Source of the DNA: an uncultured Flavobacteriales bacterium
GTDB taxonomy: Bacteria; Bacteroidota; Bacteroidia; Flavobacteriales_E; Vicingaceae
Assembly: GCA_913059105.1 (NCBI GenBank)
Contig: CAJXRL010000002.1
Coordinates: 1-43,065 of the forward strand
Direction: 5' to 3'
DNA: 43,065 nt
Made by a program: the position numbers and the translations under genes. Positions within the stretch are counted from its first letter, which is position 1. Each line of letters begins with the position of its first letter. Shown one piece after another: positions 1 to 7,712 of the stretch. Below the pieces are notes generated by a model. That model was not told the DNA's origin. It made no database searches and was given only the letters and a program-made list of their open reading frames with translations.

Positions 1-47
1 GAGATTTCTGCCTGTCTCGTGGGCTCGGAGATGTGTATAAGAGACAG
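1..47 (+). other. Nextera i7 sequencing adapter (artificial)
   Basis: Bases 1-5 match the end of the Illumina P7 primer, 6-13 (TTCTGCCT) match Nextera index N703 as written in the adapter, 14-28 match the Nextera read-2 adapter, and 29-47 are the 19-base Tn5 mosaic end AGATGTGTATAAGAGACAG. This is library DNA, not genome. Real sequence begins at about base 48. Confidence 0.98.
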
Positions 48-275
48 GAAAATACTAAAGTAACTGTGGTGCCAACATAGCATCACTCCTGTGAGAATTA
101 CACCGAAAAAAGAATAGTAAAACTCATTCTTTTGCCTTGCTTGAGGCTCATTGTAATATGCTATTGCAATTAAAAAAACAGAGAATATTAGTAAGTTTAT
201 TCCCAATTTTTCTTGCCAAAAAAGCAAATTGAAAAGCAGTAATCCTATAAGTACAGAAATGGCTTGGGTTTTCAT
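48..275 (-). CDS. Membrane protein, N-terminal fragment (possibly DUF4173), cut by adapter
   Basis: An open frame starts at ATG 275-273 on the minus strand and runs without a stop for 76 codons to the adapter junction at 48. The translation begins MKTQAISVLIGLLLFNLLFW and continues through GINLLIFSVFLIAIAYY and FFGVILTGVMLCW, giving two to three hydrophobic segments separated by a charged stretch (NEPQARQKNE). The F-W-x-E-x-L-G-I-N-L-L-I-F pattern resembles the start of Bacteroidota DUF4173 proteins, but that is from memory and only the N-terminus is present. It lies 62 bp downstream of the Crp/Fnr gene on the same strand, so co-transcription is possible. The C-terminus is missing because of the library end, not a biological truncation. 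Confidence 0.55.
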
Positions 276-337
276 GTTGGTACGTTTTCATACCAACGAG
301 ATTTATAAAATGTTTATTGTTTTAGTAAAAAAAATAG

Positions 338-1045
338 CTAATCAATCAGGTCTGCCAATACCACTAGACCGTGGACATCTAATAAGCGGATCTTTTTACC
401 TTCTAAGGCAATTAATTTCTCCTTTTTAAACTCTGACAACAAACGAATAACAGCCTCCGTTGCTGTACCTACCATATTTGCAATCTCTTCGCGACTTAGC
501 TGTACATCAATACAATCATCGTCATCTAAACCAAAAGTTTCTTTGAGCCACAGTAACATCTCCGCTAATCTTTCTTTTGTCGTTTTTTGAGCCATATCGG
601 TAATTAAACGAGAGGCTTCATTCCAGTTCTTTGCCGTTAACTCCAACATTTTTAAGCTAAACTTTGGTTCAGCTTTTATCATTTCAAAAAACTGCTCGGC
701 TGGTATAAAACAAATCGCAGCATCTTCTAGAGCAACTGCTGTAGAGCCCAATGGTCTTTTACTCAACATAGAATTATAGCCCATTACATCGCCATCTGTG
801 GCAAAACGAACAATTTGCTCTTTTCCAGAGGGGCCCATTTTGCTCATTTTTACTTTACCTTTACTAACGCAATACAAACCTCTAGAGTAATTTCCTTCGC
901 TAAAAACAATCTCTCCTTTGCTAAAAAAGTCACACCCTTTGTGATCGTTTATCTCTTCTAGTTAATTGGAATCTAACGAGCAAAAAACAGACTTGTGCCG
1001 AGCTCCGCAGGTAGCACAAGAAGGAGTTGGTAGTTTTTGGCTCAT
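338..1045 (-). pseudogene. Crp/Fnr-family transcription regulator interrupted by an in-frame stop
   Basis: The main open part (338-961) has a cyclic-nucleotide-binding-like beta-roll (GLYCVSKGKVKMSK, GKEQIVRFATDGDVMGY, ICFIPAEQFF), a dimerisation helix and a C-terminal helix-turn-helix (LSREEIANMVGTATEAVIRL). The N-terminus normal for this family lies in the same frame: ATG at 1045-1043 opens a cysteine-bearing leader (MSQKLPTPSCATCGARHKSV, then FCSLDSN). Codon 28 at 964-962 is TAA, after which LEEINDHKGCDFFSKGE continues without a frame change. Restoring one base (TAA to GAA) gives a normal 235-residue protein. It is divergent from ccoI and was probably the oxygen or redox regulator of the cbb3 oxidase genes. 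Either the gene carries a nonsense mutation, it restarts internally (TTG 877 or ATG 847), or base 964 is an assembly error. Family assignment is firm; functional status is open. Confidence 0.88.
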
Positions 1046-1049
1046 ATAC

Positions 1050-1070
1050 TGACAAATATCATACTTTGTC
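1050..1070. promoter_or_regulatory. Fnr-like box and longer inverted repeat between the regulator and ccoI
   Basis: TGAC-AAAT-ATCA at 1050-1061 differs by one base in each half from the Fnr consensus TTGAT-N4-ATCAA and is nearly identical to boxes at 4377 and 5101. It overlaps a perfect inverted repeat, GACAAA (1051-1056) and TTTGTC (1065-1070), with an 8-base spacer. On the minus strand GATATTTG (1060-1053) resembles the -7 element of the regulator gene, so a bound protein would probably repress that gene while lying upstream of ccoI. Regulatory function is inferred. Confidence 0.5.
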
Positions 1071-1102
1071 TTCAATATAAAAAGGAATTTCGAAGATTCA
1101 TA

Positions 1103-3505
1103 ATGAAAGATAATCAATCAAAAAACACACAAGAAAAAGTATGTTATCACTGCGGTGATGAGTGTGTTGATGAGCAAATTGTTTTGGAAGGAAAACTCTT
1201 CTGCTGTAACGGTTGCCAAACTGTTTTTGAAATTTTGTCTCAAAACGAAATGTGCAACTACTATGAGTTAGAAAACATGCCGGGAATCAGCATGAAATCA
1301 AAAAAGCAAGCACGATTCGAATATTTAAGCCAAGGGGATGTAATTGAAAAATTAATTGACTTTCAAGACGAAAATATTTATACCGTTCAATTTTATCTTC
1401 CTCAAATTCACTGTAGCGCATGTTTGTGGTTACTTGAAAATCTATACAAATTACATGAAGGAATAAATAGTAGCAGGGTGAACTTTCTTAAAAAAGAAAT
1501 TTATATCACCTTCGAACATCAAAAACTAAGTTTAAAAGAGTTGGTTGAGTTGCTTGCCAGTTTAGGTTATGAGCCTAAAATCACCCTTAATCAGCTTGAT
1601 GATCAAAAGAGAAAACCCATTCGTAGAAAGCTGATGTATCAGGTTGGTTTAGCGGGTTTTGCTTTTGGCAACATCATGCTGATGAGTTTACCTGAATATT
1701 TTGGGCTAGACGCTGACAGTTTTGAGAAATTTAGACCCTGGTTTACCTGGATCAACCTTGCCATAGCAACTCCAGTTGCTTTTTACAGTGGTCAAGATTA
1801 TTTTATGTCGGCCTGGAAAAGCATTCGAATAAAACGCCTTAACATAGACATTCCTATTGCTCTAGGCGTATTAGTGTTATATATAAGAAGCTTTTACGAA
1901 GTAGTTACTCAAACAGGCTCGGGTTATTTCGATTCTCTTTGCGGTCTTTTATTCTTTTTGCTATTGGGTCGAATTTTCCAAGAAAAGATTTACCATCAAT
2001 TGTCCTTTGAAAGAGATTATCGCTCTTACTTCCCTATTTCTGTAACCAAGCTCACTGAAGGAAAAGAATCAGACATTCCTATTAATGATGTAAAAAAAGG
2101 GGATAAAATTATAATTAGAAACGGCGAGTTGATTCCAGTTGACGCATATTTAATAAAAGGTCAAGCAAGGATTGACAACAGTTTCGCAACTGGTGAGTCT
2201 GCTCCAGTGCACAAAGAGCTTGGCGATAAAATTTATGCCGGTGGACGACAAGTTGGAGAAGCCGTCCAATTAGAAGTAATACAACCGCTAAACCAAAGCA
2301 AGATTACCAGATTATGGAATGAATATTCTGACAAAGAAAAGAGTACTGCAACTTTTTCTGTTATGACGGATAAAATTTCTCAATGGTTCACCCCTATCAT
2401 TCTTTTAATTGCTATTGCTGCAGGTGTCTTTCATTTAAGCTCAGGCCTAGGAAAAAGTGTTGAAGTTATTTGCGCTGTGCTTATTGTTGCTTGCCCCTGC
2501 GCATTAGCGCTGGCGGCCCCTTTCACCTTTGGGCATGCCACGAGATGGTTGGGAAAGCAAAACTGCTATTTACGAGAGGCTGCTGTTATTGAACAAATGG
2601 CTAAAATAGACGCTATCGTTTTTGACAAAACAGGAACGCTTACAGTTAACAACCAAGGGAAAGTATACTATGATGGAGCTACTTTAACATTGTATATTAA
2701 AGAGCATCTCTACAGTTTAGTACACCAAAGTACCCACCCTTTAAGCAGGTTGATAAAAGTTTATTTGGGTGAGCAAAAAAGCCATCCTGCTAAAGAATTT
2801 CAAGAGTTAGAAGGAAAGGGAATTAAAGGAAAAGTAGGCAAAACTGAGTATCGCCTTGGCTCGTCTAATTGGATTTTAAACAACACCAAAAGACAAGACC
2901 AAACACAAGTCCTGTTGGAAATGGACGGAGTTGTATTTGGTACGTTTAGTTTTGAAAACGAATACCGGCCCGGTTTAGGAAGTCTAGTAAAGAATCTGGC
3001 TAAAAACTACTCAATGAGTTTAGTTTCTGGAGACAATGAAGGGCAGAGAGCAAACTTAGAAAAACTATTCCCTGAAGGGACCCAACTATTATTTAATCAA
3101 AGCCCAAAAGACAAACTAGAGGTCATTAAAGCGCTGAACAATCAAAACCTTAATACCATGATGGTAGGTGATGGTTTGAACGATGCCGGAGCATTAAGAG
3201 AAGCCTTTGTTGGAGTTTCTATAGCTGAAGATGTAACCGCTTTCTCTCCTGCTTGCGATGTAATTATTGGAGGAGACCGATTTCAACACTTGAACCGCTT
3301 CGTTGCGTTTGCAAAAAGCAGTAAAAACATTGTGATTGTGAGCTTTATCATCTCCTTTCTATACAATATTTTTGGATTAAGTTTCGCCGTTCAAGGCCAG
3401 CTTTCTCCGGTTTTTGCAGCTATATTAATGCCCATTAGCTCAGTAACCGTGGTAGGTTTTGTAAGTCTGGCAGTCTGGTTAAAGTCAAGAAACATTCGCA
3501 ATTAA
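1103..3505 (+). CDS. ccoI: Copper-translocating P1B-type ATPase for cbb3 oxidase assembly
   Basis: This is an 800-residue P1B ATPase that moves copper across the inner membrane for cbb3 oxidase maturation. The N-terminus has a cysteine-rich metal-binding segment (CYHCGDECVDE, FCCNGCQTVFE), then a heavy-metal-associated domain with CSAC. Membrane helices follow, with the transport motif CPC at residues 464-466, the phosphorylation motif DKTGT at 508, and the hinge GDGLNDAGAL. ATG 1103 is preferred: upstream codons back to 1037 are in frame but would run through the regulatory box and the divergent regulator start, and the C-x2-C domain begins just after 1103. The N-terminal zinc-ribbon-like domain and position beside ccoS/ccoNO separate it from general copper exporters (CopA). 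It ends 17 bp before the convergent usp gene. Confidence 0.93.
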   Translation: MKDNQSKNTQEKVCYHCGDECVDEQIVLEGKLFCCNGCQTVFEILSQNEMCNYYELENMPGISMKSKKQARFEYLSQGDVIEKLIDFQDENIYTVQFYLPQIHCSACLWLLENLYKLHEGINSSRVNFLKKEIYITFEHQKLSLKELVELLASLGYEPKITLNQLDDQKRKPIRRKLMYQVGLAGFAFGNIMLMSLPEYFGLDADSFEKFRPWFTWINLAIATPVAFYSGQDYFMSAWKSIRIKRLNIDIPIALGVLVLYIRSFYEVVTQTGSGYFDSLCGLLFFLLLGRIFQEKIYHQLSFERDYRSYFPISVTKLTEGKESDIPINDVKKGDKIIIRNGELIPVDAYLIKGQARIDNSFATGESAPVHKELGDKIYAGGRQVGEAVQLEVIQPLNQSKITRLWNEYSDKEKSTATFSVMTDKISQWFTPIILLIAIAAGVFHLSSGLGKSVEVICAVLIVACPCALALAAPFTFGHATRWLGKQNCYLREAAVIEQMAKIDAIVFDKTGTLTVNNQGKVYYDGATLTLYIKEHLYSLVHQSTHPLSRLIKVYLGEQKSHPAKEFQELEGKGIKGKVGKTEYRLGSSNWILNNTKRQDQTQVLLEMDGVVFGTFSFENEYRPGLGSLVKNLAKNYSMSLVSGDNEGQRANLEKLFPEGTQLLFNQSPKDKLEVIKALNNQNLNTMMVGDGLNDAGALREAFVGVSIAEDVTAFSPACDVIIGGDRFQHLNRFVAFAKSSKNIVIVSFIISFLYNIFGLSFAVQGQLSPVFAAILMPISSVTVVGFVSLAVWLKSRNIRN

Positions 3506-3522
3506 AACTTAGCCTATTCCCT

Positions 3523-4329
3523 CTATTTTTCTGGCAAGACTAACATTGGTAAATGAAAGTGCATAATTGCTTTTTTACTATCACTTCTTTTCATTAAACG
3601 ATCCCAAAAAGATTTCTTCCGGCTTACTAAAACCAAGAGCGAATTCAAGTCGGCTATTTCACTTCTCAGCCCTTCTTCAAAGGTATCAGAAAATGCTTCG
3701 TATAGTGAGATGTGATGATCGTTAAAACGGTCTTCAATTTCCCCCCAATTTTGCATCGGCTGGTCCGCTTTTGTACGAACGTGAAATAAACTAATCGGTA
3801 ACTTAAACGCACGAGATAGCACACCAACAAAAGAAATTGTATTCTCTGTTAGCCCTTTACCGTCGTAACTTAATAGAATGTTTTGGATGTTTTTACATCT
3901 ATATTCTTGCGGAATTGCAAAAACAGGGACAGTAGCGTCATCTATCAAATTTGATGCATTGCTCCCAAGCAAGACTTCTTTCATACCAGACGCTCCTTTG
4001 GTTCCCATTACCACAAAATCTGCTTTTTTATCGTGAGACAGGCCTGTTATTTGATCAGAAAATCCCCCCTGTAAAACTGCACTTTCTGAAGTTGCATGAA
4101 TTTTTGGAAATTTATCCTTCAAGACAAACATAAATTTCTCCATTTCCTCAAATGACTGCTTACGCAGTTGTTCCATCAAAGAAAATAAACTACTCGTTCC
4201 TCCTCTTGGTATATCATAAACAGTAGCTACAATGTATTTAAAATTCTCCCCAGTAAAAAAATCGTTCGTGAATTCAAATGCTTTTAAAGAGTTCTCAGAA
4301 AAATCTGTAGGTATAATTATAGTCTTCAT
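3523..4329 (-). CDS. Universal stress protein with two tandem Usp domains
   Basis: The 268-residue protein begins MKTIIIPTDFSENSLKAFEF, the typical Usp start, and carries the ATP-binding signature GTKGASGMKEVLLGSNAS (G-x2-G-x9-G-S) in the first half. The second half (from about residue 146, NILLSYDGKGLTENT) is a diverged second Usp domain without a clear nucleotide motif. Tandem-domain Usp proteins are common in Bacteroidota next to respiratory genes. Its promoter region holds an Fnr-like box at 4377-4388, and a -7-like GATATTTG lies at 4353-4346, so induction under low oxygen with the oxidase genes is likely. The family is certain; the specific role is unknown. Confidence 0.9.
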   Translation of the reverse strand: MKTIIIPTDFSENSLKAFEFTNDFFTGENFKYIVATVYDIPRGGTSSLFSLMEQLRKQSFEEMEKFMFVLKDKFPKIHATSESAVLQGGFSDQITGLSHDKKADFVVMGTKGASGMKEVLLGSNASNLIDDATVPVFAIPQEYRCKNIQNILLSYDGKGLTENTISFVGVLSRAFKLPISLFHVRTKADQPMQNWGEIEDRFNDHHISLYEAFSDTFEEGLRSEIADLNSLLVLVSRKKSFWDRLMKRSDSKKAIMHFHLPMLVLPEK

Positions 4330-4376
4330 ATAAATAATATTTATTCAAATATCGAACATCTATCCTAATTATCATA

Positions 4377-4388
4377 TGACAATTATCA
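4377..4388. promoter_or_regulatory. Fnr-like box TGAC-AATT-ATCA
   Basis: The site lies between the divergent usp gene (start 4329) and the dioxygenase-like gene (start 4449). Its centre is 36.5 bp from the downstream end of the -7-like GATATTTG of usp (4353-4346), the same distance seen at ccoS. This places it near -42 from the likely start site, the position used by class II Fnr activators. It may serve either or both genes. Confidence 0.5.
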
Positions 4389-4416
4389 TTTTAATACGAC
4401 AATTCGCGGCATAACT

Positions 4417-4432
4417 TTGATTCAAGAATCAA
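4417..4432. repeat. Inverted repeat TTGATTC-AA-GAATCAA
   Basis: Two perfect 7-base arms with a 2-base centre lie 17 bp upstream of the dioxygenase-like gene. The outer bases resemble Fnr half sites (TTGAT and ATCAA), but the spacer is 6 instead of 4, so it may be an operator for a different dimeric regulator or a small RNA hairpin. Confidence 0.4.
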
Positions 4433-4448
4433 TTTAACATTAATATCC

Positions 4449-4985
4449 ATGGTATTCCCAAAAATTACAACTATTCCGCAACTTAATCGAAACCTAAATT
4501 TGGGCGCAGGCCATGGAGGGTATAATGAATTGTTTGCAGCCATTGAGCTTCCAAAAACAGAATGGGGAAACTACTGCACTTGGAAAGATAGCAGGTACAC
4601 TAGAAACTGCATCTCTTCTTGCGAAGAATACGAATTGCTTCTAATGTGCTGGGGTAAAAATCATAAATCTCCCGTTCACAATTATTCATTTCAACAAGGC
4701 TGGATCAAAGTATTGGAAGGCGAACTCACTATCCAGCGTTACGAAATGGACCGCGAAGAGCTTTGCTGCCATAAAAAAGAAATGTTAAGCATAAAAGCTG
4801 GGGAGTCCACCTATCTAAATGATAATATGGGATTTCATGAAGTTTTCAATACAAATGAAGGGAATACGATAAGTCTTCATTTAACGATTGAAAAAGTTAC
4901 CAACTGGGAAGTTTTTAGGGCTTGTCGACAAGAAACAATTAAAGTTAAACCACTCTTAGATTCTAAAAGCCCCGATTGCGAATAG
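4449..4985 (+). CDS. Cysteine dioxygenase-like cupin protein with altered metal site
   Basis: The 178-residue protein resembles cysteine dioxygenase type I, which oxidises cysteine to cysteine sulfinate with O2 at a three-histidine iron. Visible family features are Y50-x-R52-N, ELLLMCWGKNHKSPVH, the cupin strand GWIKVLEGELTIQRY and NDNMGFHEVFN. Aligned by spacing to mammalian CDO, H77 matches the first ligand and H130 the third, but the second ligand position is Y79 (H-N-Y rather than H-x-H) and the position of the cross-linked cysteine is G84. It sits between usp and the cco genes and may share their Fnr-like control. It could be an active variant of a Bacteroidota subfamily, a different thiol dioxygenase or an inactive homologue. 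Confidence 0.7.
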   Translation: MVFPKITTIPQLNRNLNLGAGHGGYNELFAAIELPKTEWGNYCTWKDSRYTRNCISSCEEYELLLMCWGKNHKSPVHNYSFQQGWIKVLEGELTIQRYEMDREELCCHKKEMLSIKAGESTYLNDNMGFHEVFNTNEGNTISLHLTIEKVTNWEVFRACRQETIKVKPLLDSKSPDCE

Positions 4986-5100
4986 CCGTTGTTTCGCGAT
5001 GTCTTTCAGCAACTTGCAAATATTTTTTACTCCAATTATTGTATTTAAACGTTAAAATATAATTTTTAGCACCTTATAAATTGAAAAGTTTTTAGAAAAC

Positions 5101-5112
5101 TGATAATTATCA
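5101..5112. promoter_or_regulatory. Fnr-like box TGAT-AATT-ATCA upstream of ccoS
   Basis: This is a perfect 12-base palindrome with the Fnr core TGAT-N4-ATCA. It lies 48 bp upstream of ccoS. CATCTTTA at 5136-5143 is the best -7-like element, and its end is 36.5 bp from the box centre, the same geometry as at usp. It is the likely activator site for the oxidase operon. Confidence 0.6.
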
Positions 5113-5159
5113 TTTTTTAACACGCTCAACTCCGACATCTTTACAAAAATTTTCAATTC

Positions 5160-5342
5160 ATGAGTGTCCTCATTTTATTAATTCTCGCAAGCCTAGTGGT
5201 TGCACTTGGTTTCTTAATTGCCTTTTTCTGGTCAGTTAAGTCAGGTCAATATGAAGATGATTATACGCCATCTGTGAGAATGTTATTTGACGACACCAAG
5301 CCAACTCCTAAAAAAACGGAAGAAAAAGAAATAAACAAATAG
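5160..5342 (+). CDS. ccoS: cbb3-type oxidase assembly protein CcoS
   Basis: The 60-residue protein has one N-terminal membrane helix (about residues 3-26) followed by GQYEDDYTPSVRMLFDD, which matches the CcoS pattern G-Q-x-D-D-x-x-T-P-x-x-R-(I/M)-L. CcoS is needed to insert haem b and copper into the catalytic subunit. It is the first gene of the oxidase operon, 3 bp before ccoNO, and is preceded by an Fnr-like box. The tail is lysine- and glutamate-rich. Confidence 0.92.
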   Translation: MSVLILLILASLVVALGFLIAFFWSVKSGQYEDDYTPSVRMLFDDTKPTPKKTEEKEINK

Positions 5343-5345
5343 AAA

Positions 5346-7505
5346 ATGGAAATAGAAAAATTCAAATATGACAATAACATCGTCCGGATGTTTGGGAATG
5401 CGACCATTTTGTGGGGAGCAATAGGCATGCTGGTGGGACTTTTAGTCGCCTTTCAATTTATATTCCCTTCGCTAAGCTTTATGGAGTATGTTTCCTTCGG
5501 AAGAGTTAGACCGCTGCATACCAATGCAGTGATTTTTGCATTTGTTGGCAACGGTATTTTCACTGGCGTATACTACTCCCTGCAGCGCTTGCTAAAAACA
5601 AGAATGTACAGTGATTTACTATCCAAAATTAATTTTTGGGGCTGGCAAGCCATTATTGTTTCAGCTGTTGTTACTTTACCATTGGGAATTACAACTTCAA
5701 AAGAATACGCTGAATTAGAGTGGCCAATTGATATTGCCATTACTATTATTTGGGTTGTTTTTGGTTGGAATTTATTTGCAACAATTCTTAAAAGAAGGGA
5801 AAGACATTTATATGTAGCTGTTTGGTTTTACATTGCCACATTTGTAACGGTTGCAGTTCTTCATTTGGTAAATTCATTTGAATTACCAATTAGCTTCACT
5901 AAAAGTTATTCCTGGTATGCTGGCGTTCAAGATGCTTTAGTTCAATGGTGGTACGGACACAATGCTGTTGCATTTTTCTTAACCACTCCGTACTTAGGAT
6001 TAATGTACTATTTTGTCCCAAAAGCAGCGAACAGACCTGTATTTTCCTACCGATTATCGATTATTCATTTCTGGGCCTTGATTTTCTTATACATCTGGGC
6101 CGGTCCTCACCATTTATTATATACCGCCTTGCCTGATTGGGCGCAATCTTTAGGGGTTGTATTTAGTATCATGCTAATTGCTCCTTCTTGGGGTGGCATG
6201 ATTAACGGACTATTAACATTAAGAGGTGCTTGGGATAAAGTTCGTGACAACGTGGTATTGAAATTTATGGTTGTTGCCATTACCGCTTATGGTATGTCAA
6301 CTTTTGAAGGTCCAATGTTATCGCTTAAAAACGTAAACGCAATTGCTCACTTTACAGATTGGATTGTGGCTCACGTTCATGTTGGAGCTTTGGGTTGGAA
6401 CGGTTTCTTAACCTTCGGTATGTTGTACTATTTATGGCCAATAATGTTCAACACTAAACTATACTCGAAAAAATTGGCCAACATACATTTCTGGATCGGC
6501 ACTTTAGGAATCTTATTTTATGCAATTCCATTGTATTGGGCAGGTTTCGTGCAAAGTCAAATGTGGAACGATTTTACAAATGAAGGTTTCTTAAAGTATC
6601 CAAACTTCTTAGAAACGGTTACCAACATTATCCCGATGTATGCATACAGAGCGGTTGGAGGATTATTATACTACATAGGTGTACTTGTAATGATTGTTAA
6701 CCTTATTAAAACTGCAAAATCTGGGGTATTTGTTGCGGATGAACCAGCCGAAGCGGCTCCAATTAAACCAATTGGAAAGAACTACCAAGATGAGCACTGG
6801 CATAGATTTCTGGAAAGAAAGCCTACGTTAATGTTGATCGGGTCATTGGTGGTGATTTCAATAGGAGGAATCATTGAAATGGTACCAACCTTCTTGGTAG
6901 ATTCTAACATTCCAACCATTAAAAGTGTGAAACCATACACCCCTCTTGAATTACATGGTAGAGATGTTTATATCTCTGAAGGTTGTAATAATTGTCATAG
7001 TCAGATGGTTCGCCCTTTCCGTTCTGAAACAGAACGTTACGGAGAATACTCTAAAGCAGGAGAGTTTGTCTACGATCATCCACACTTGTGGGGTTCTAAA
7101 CGCACAGGACCAGATTTGGCAAGAGAAGGAAGTAGCAAGTTGAGAAAACCAAACTCTTGGCATTTCAAGCACATGTATGATCCAAGATCGCTTTCTCCGC
7201 AATCTATCATGCCAGCTTATCCGTGGTTGTTGGATAACACGTACGACACCTCGATGACGGCTGCTAAAATTAACGCCATGATAACTTTGGGTGTTCCTTA
7301 CGATGAGGCACCATATGGCGACAACTATGCTGCAAGAGCCAACGAAGATGTTATAAAACAAGCCAACGAAATTGTGGAAGACATGAGGGCTGTTTTGGAA
7401 GAAGATGGCTTTGATGTAGAAGCAGACAAAGAAATTATTGCCTTGATTGCCTACCTACAGCGTTTGGGTGTAGACATTGAAAAAGGTCAAACCGTTAAAA
7501 AATAA
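5346..7505 (+). CDS. ccoNO: Fused cbb3 cytochrome c oxidase subunits I and II
   Basis: The 719-residue protein joins CcoN (residues 1 to about 480) to CcoO (about 490 to 719). CcoN is the haem-copper catalytic subunit. It shows ligand-bearing segments RPLHTNAVIFAF, WYGHNAVAFF, WAGPHHLLYT and WIVAHVHVGALGWNG and about 12 membrane helices. CcoO adds a membrane anchor (MLIGSLVVISIGGIIEM) and a haem c site C547-N-N-C-H551, with a candidate axial methionine in SIMPAYPWL. The enzyme reduces O2 to water with high affinity and pumps protons. CcoN-CcoO fusion is characteristic of Bacteroidota and shows no sign of frameshift. Confidence 0.96.
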   Translation: MEIEKFKYDNNIVRMFGNATILWGAIGMLVGLLVAFQFIFPSLSFMEYVSFGRVRPLHTNAVIFAFVGNGIFTGVYYSLQRLLKTRMYSDLLSKINFWGWQAIIVSAVVTLPLGITTSKEYAELEWPIDIAITIIWVVFGWNLFATILKRRERHLYVAVWFYIATFVTVAVLHLVNSFELPISFTKSYSWYAGVQDALVQWWYGHNAVAFFLTTPYLGLMYYFVPKAANRPVFSYRLSIIHFWALIFLYIWAGPHHLLYTALPDWAQSLGVVFSIMLIAPSWGGMINGLLTLRGAWDKVRDNVVLKFMVVAITAYGMSTFEGPMLSLKNVNAIAHFTDWIVAHVHVGALGWNGFLTFGMLYYLWPIMFNTKLYSKKLANIHFWIGTLGILFYAIPLYWAGFVQSQMWNDFTNEGFLKYPNFLETVTNIIPMYAYRAVGGLLYYIGVLVMIVNLIKTAKSGVFVADEPAEAAPIKPIGKNYQDEHWHRFLERKPTLMLIGSLVVISIGGIIEMVPTFLVDSNIPTIKSVKPYTPLELHGRDVYISEGCNNCHSQMVRPFRSETERYGEYSKAGEFVYDHPHLWGSKRTGPDLAREGSSKLRKPNSWHFKHMYDPRSLSPQSIMPAYPWLLDNTYDTSMTAAKINAMITLGVPYDEAPYGDNYAARANEDVIKQANEIVEDMRAVLEEDGFDVEADKEIIALIAYLQRLGVDIEKGQTVKK

Positions 7506-7510
7506 AAGCC

Positions 7511-7711
7511 ATGCTAAAGTTTATAAAACACAATATGGAAACGATAATCGGAATTGAGATTTTCCCACTTATCTCCTTCATCATCTTTTTTATCTTTTTC
7601 TGTGTGCTATTTATTTGGGTAGCCAGAATGCAACGTTCAGAAGTAGATGAATTAGCTGCTATGCCGTTAGATGACGGTACTACCAAAATTGACGCCCCAA
7701 CAAACCTATAA
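7511..7711 (+). CDS. ccoQ: cbb3 oxidase small subunit CcoQ-like
   Basis: The 66-residue protein has one membrane helix (about residues 12-38, IGIEIFPLISFIIFFIFFCV) followed by a short soluble tail with MQRSEVDELAAMPLDDG. Position between ccoNO and ccoP, size and topology fit CcoQ/FixQ, which stabilises the core complex. The sequence itself is too short and variable to identify alone. The stop codon is one base before the ccoP start. Confidence 0.8.
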   Translation: MLKFIKHNMETIIGIEIFPLISFIIFFIFFCVLFIWVARMQRSEVDELAAMPLDDGTTKIDAPTNL

Positions 7712-7712
7712 A

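Noticed and set aside
1037-1102. Upstream extension of ccoI
   Set aside because: It would run through the Fnr-like box and overlap the divergent regulator start; the extra residues match nothing in the family.
5346-7505. ccoN-ccoO fusion as a novel chimera or missed frameshift
   Set aside because: The fusion is a known feature of Bacteroidota cbb3 oxidases.
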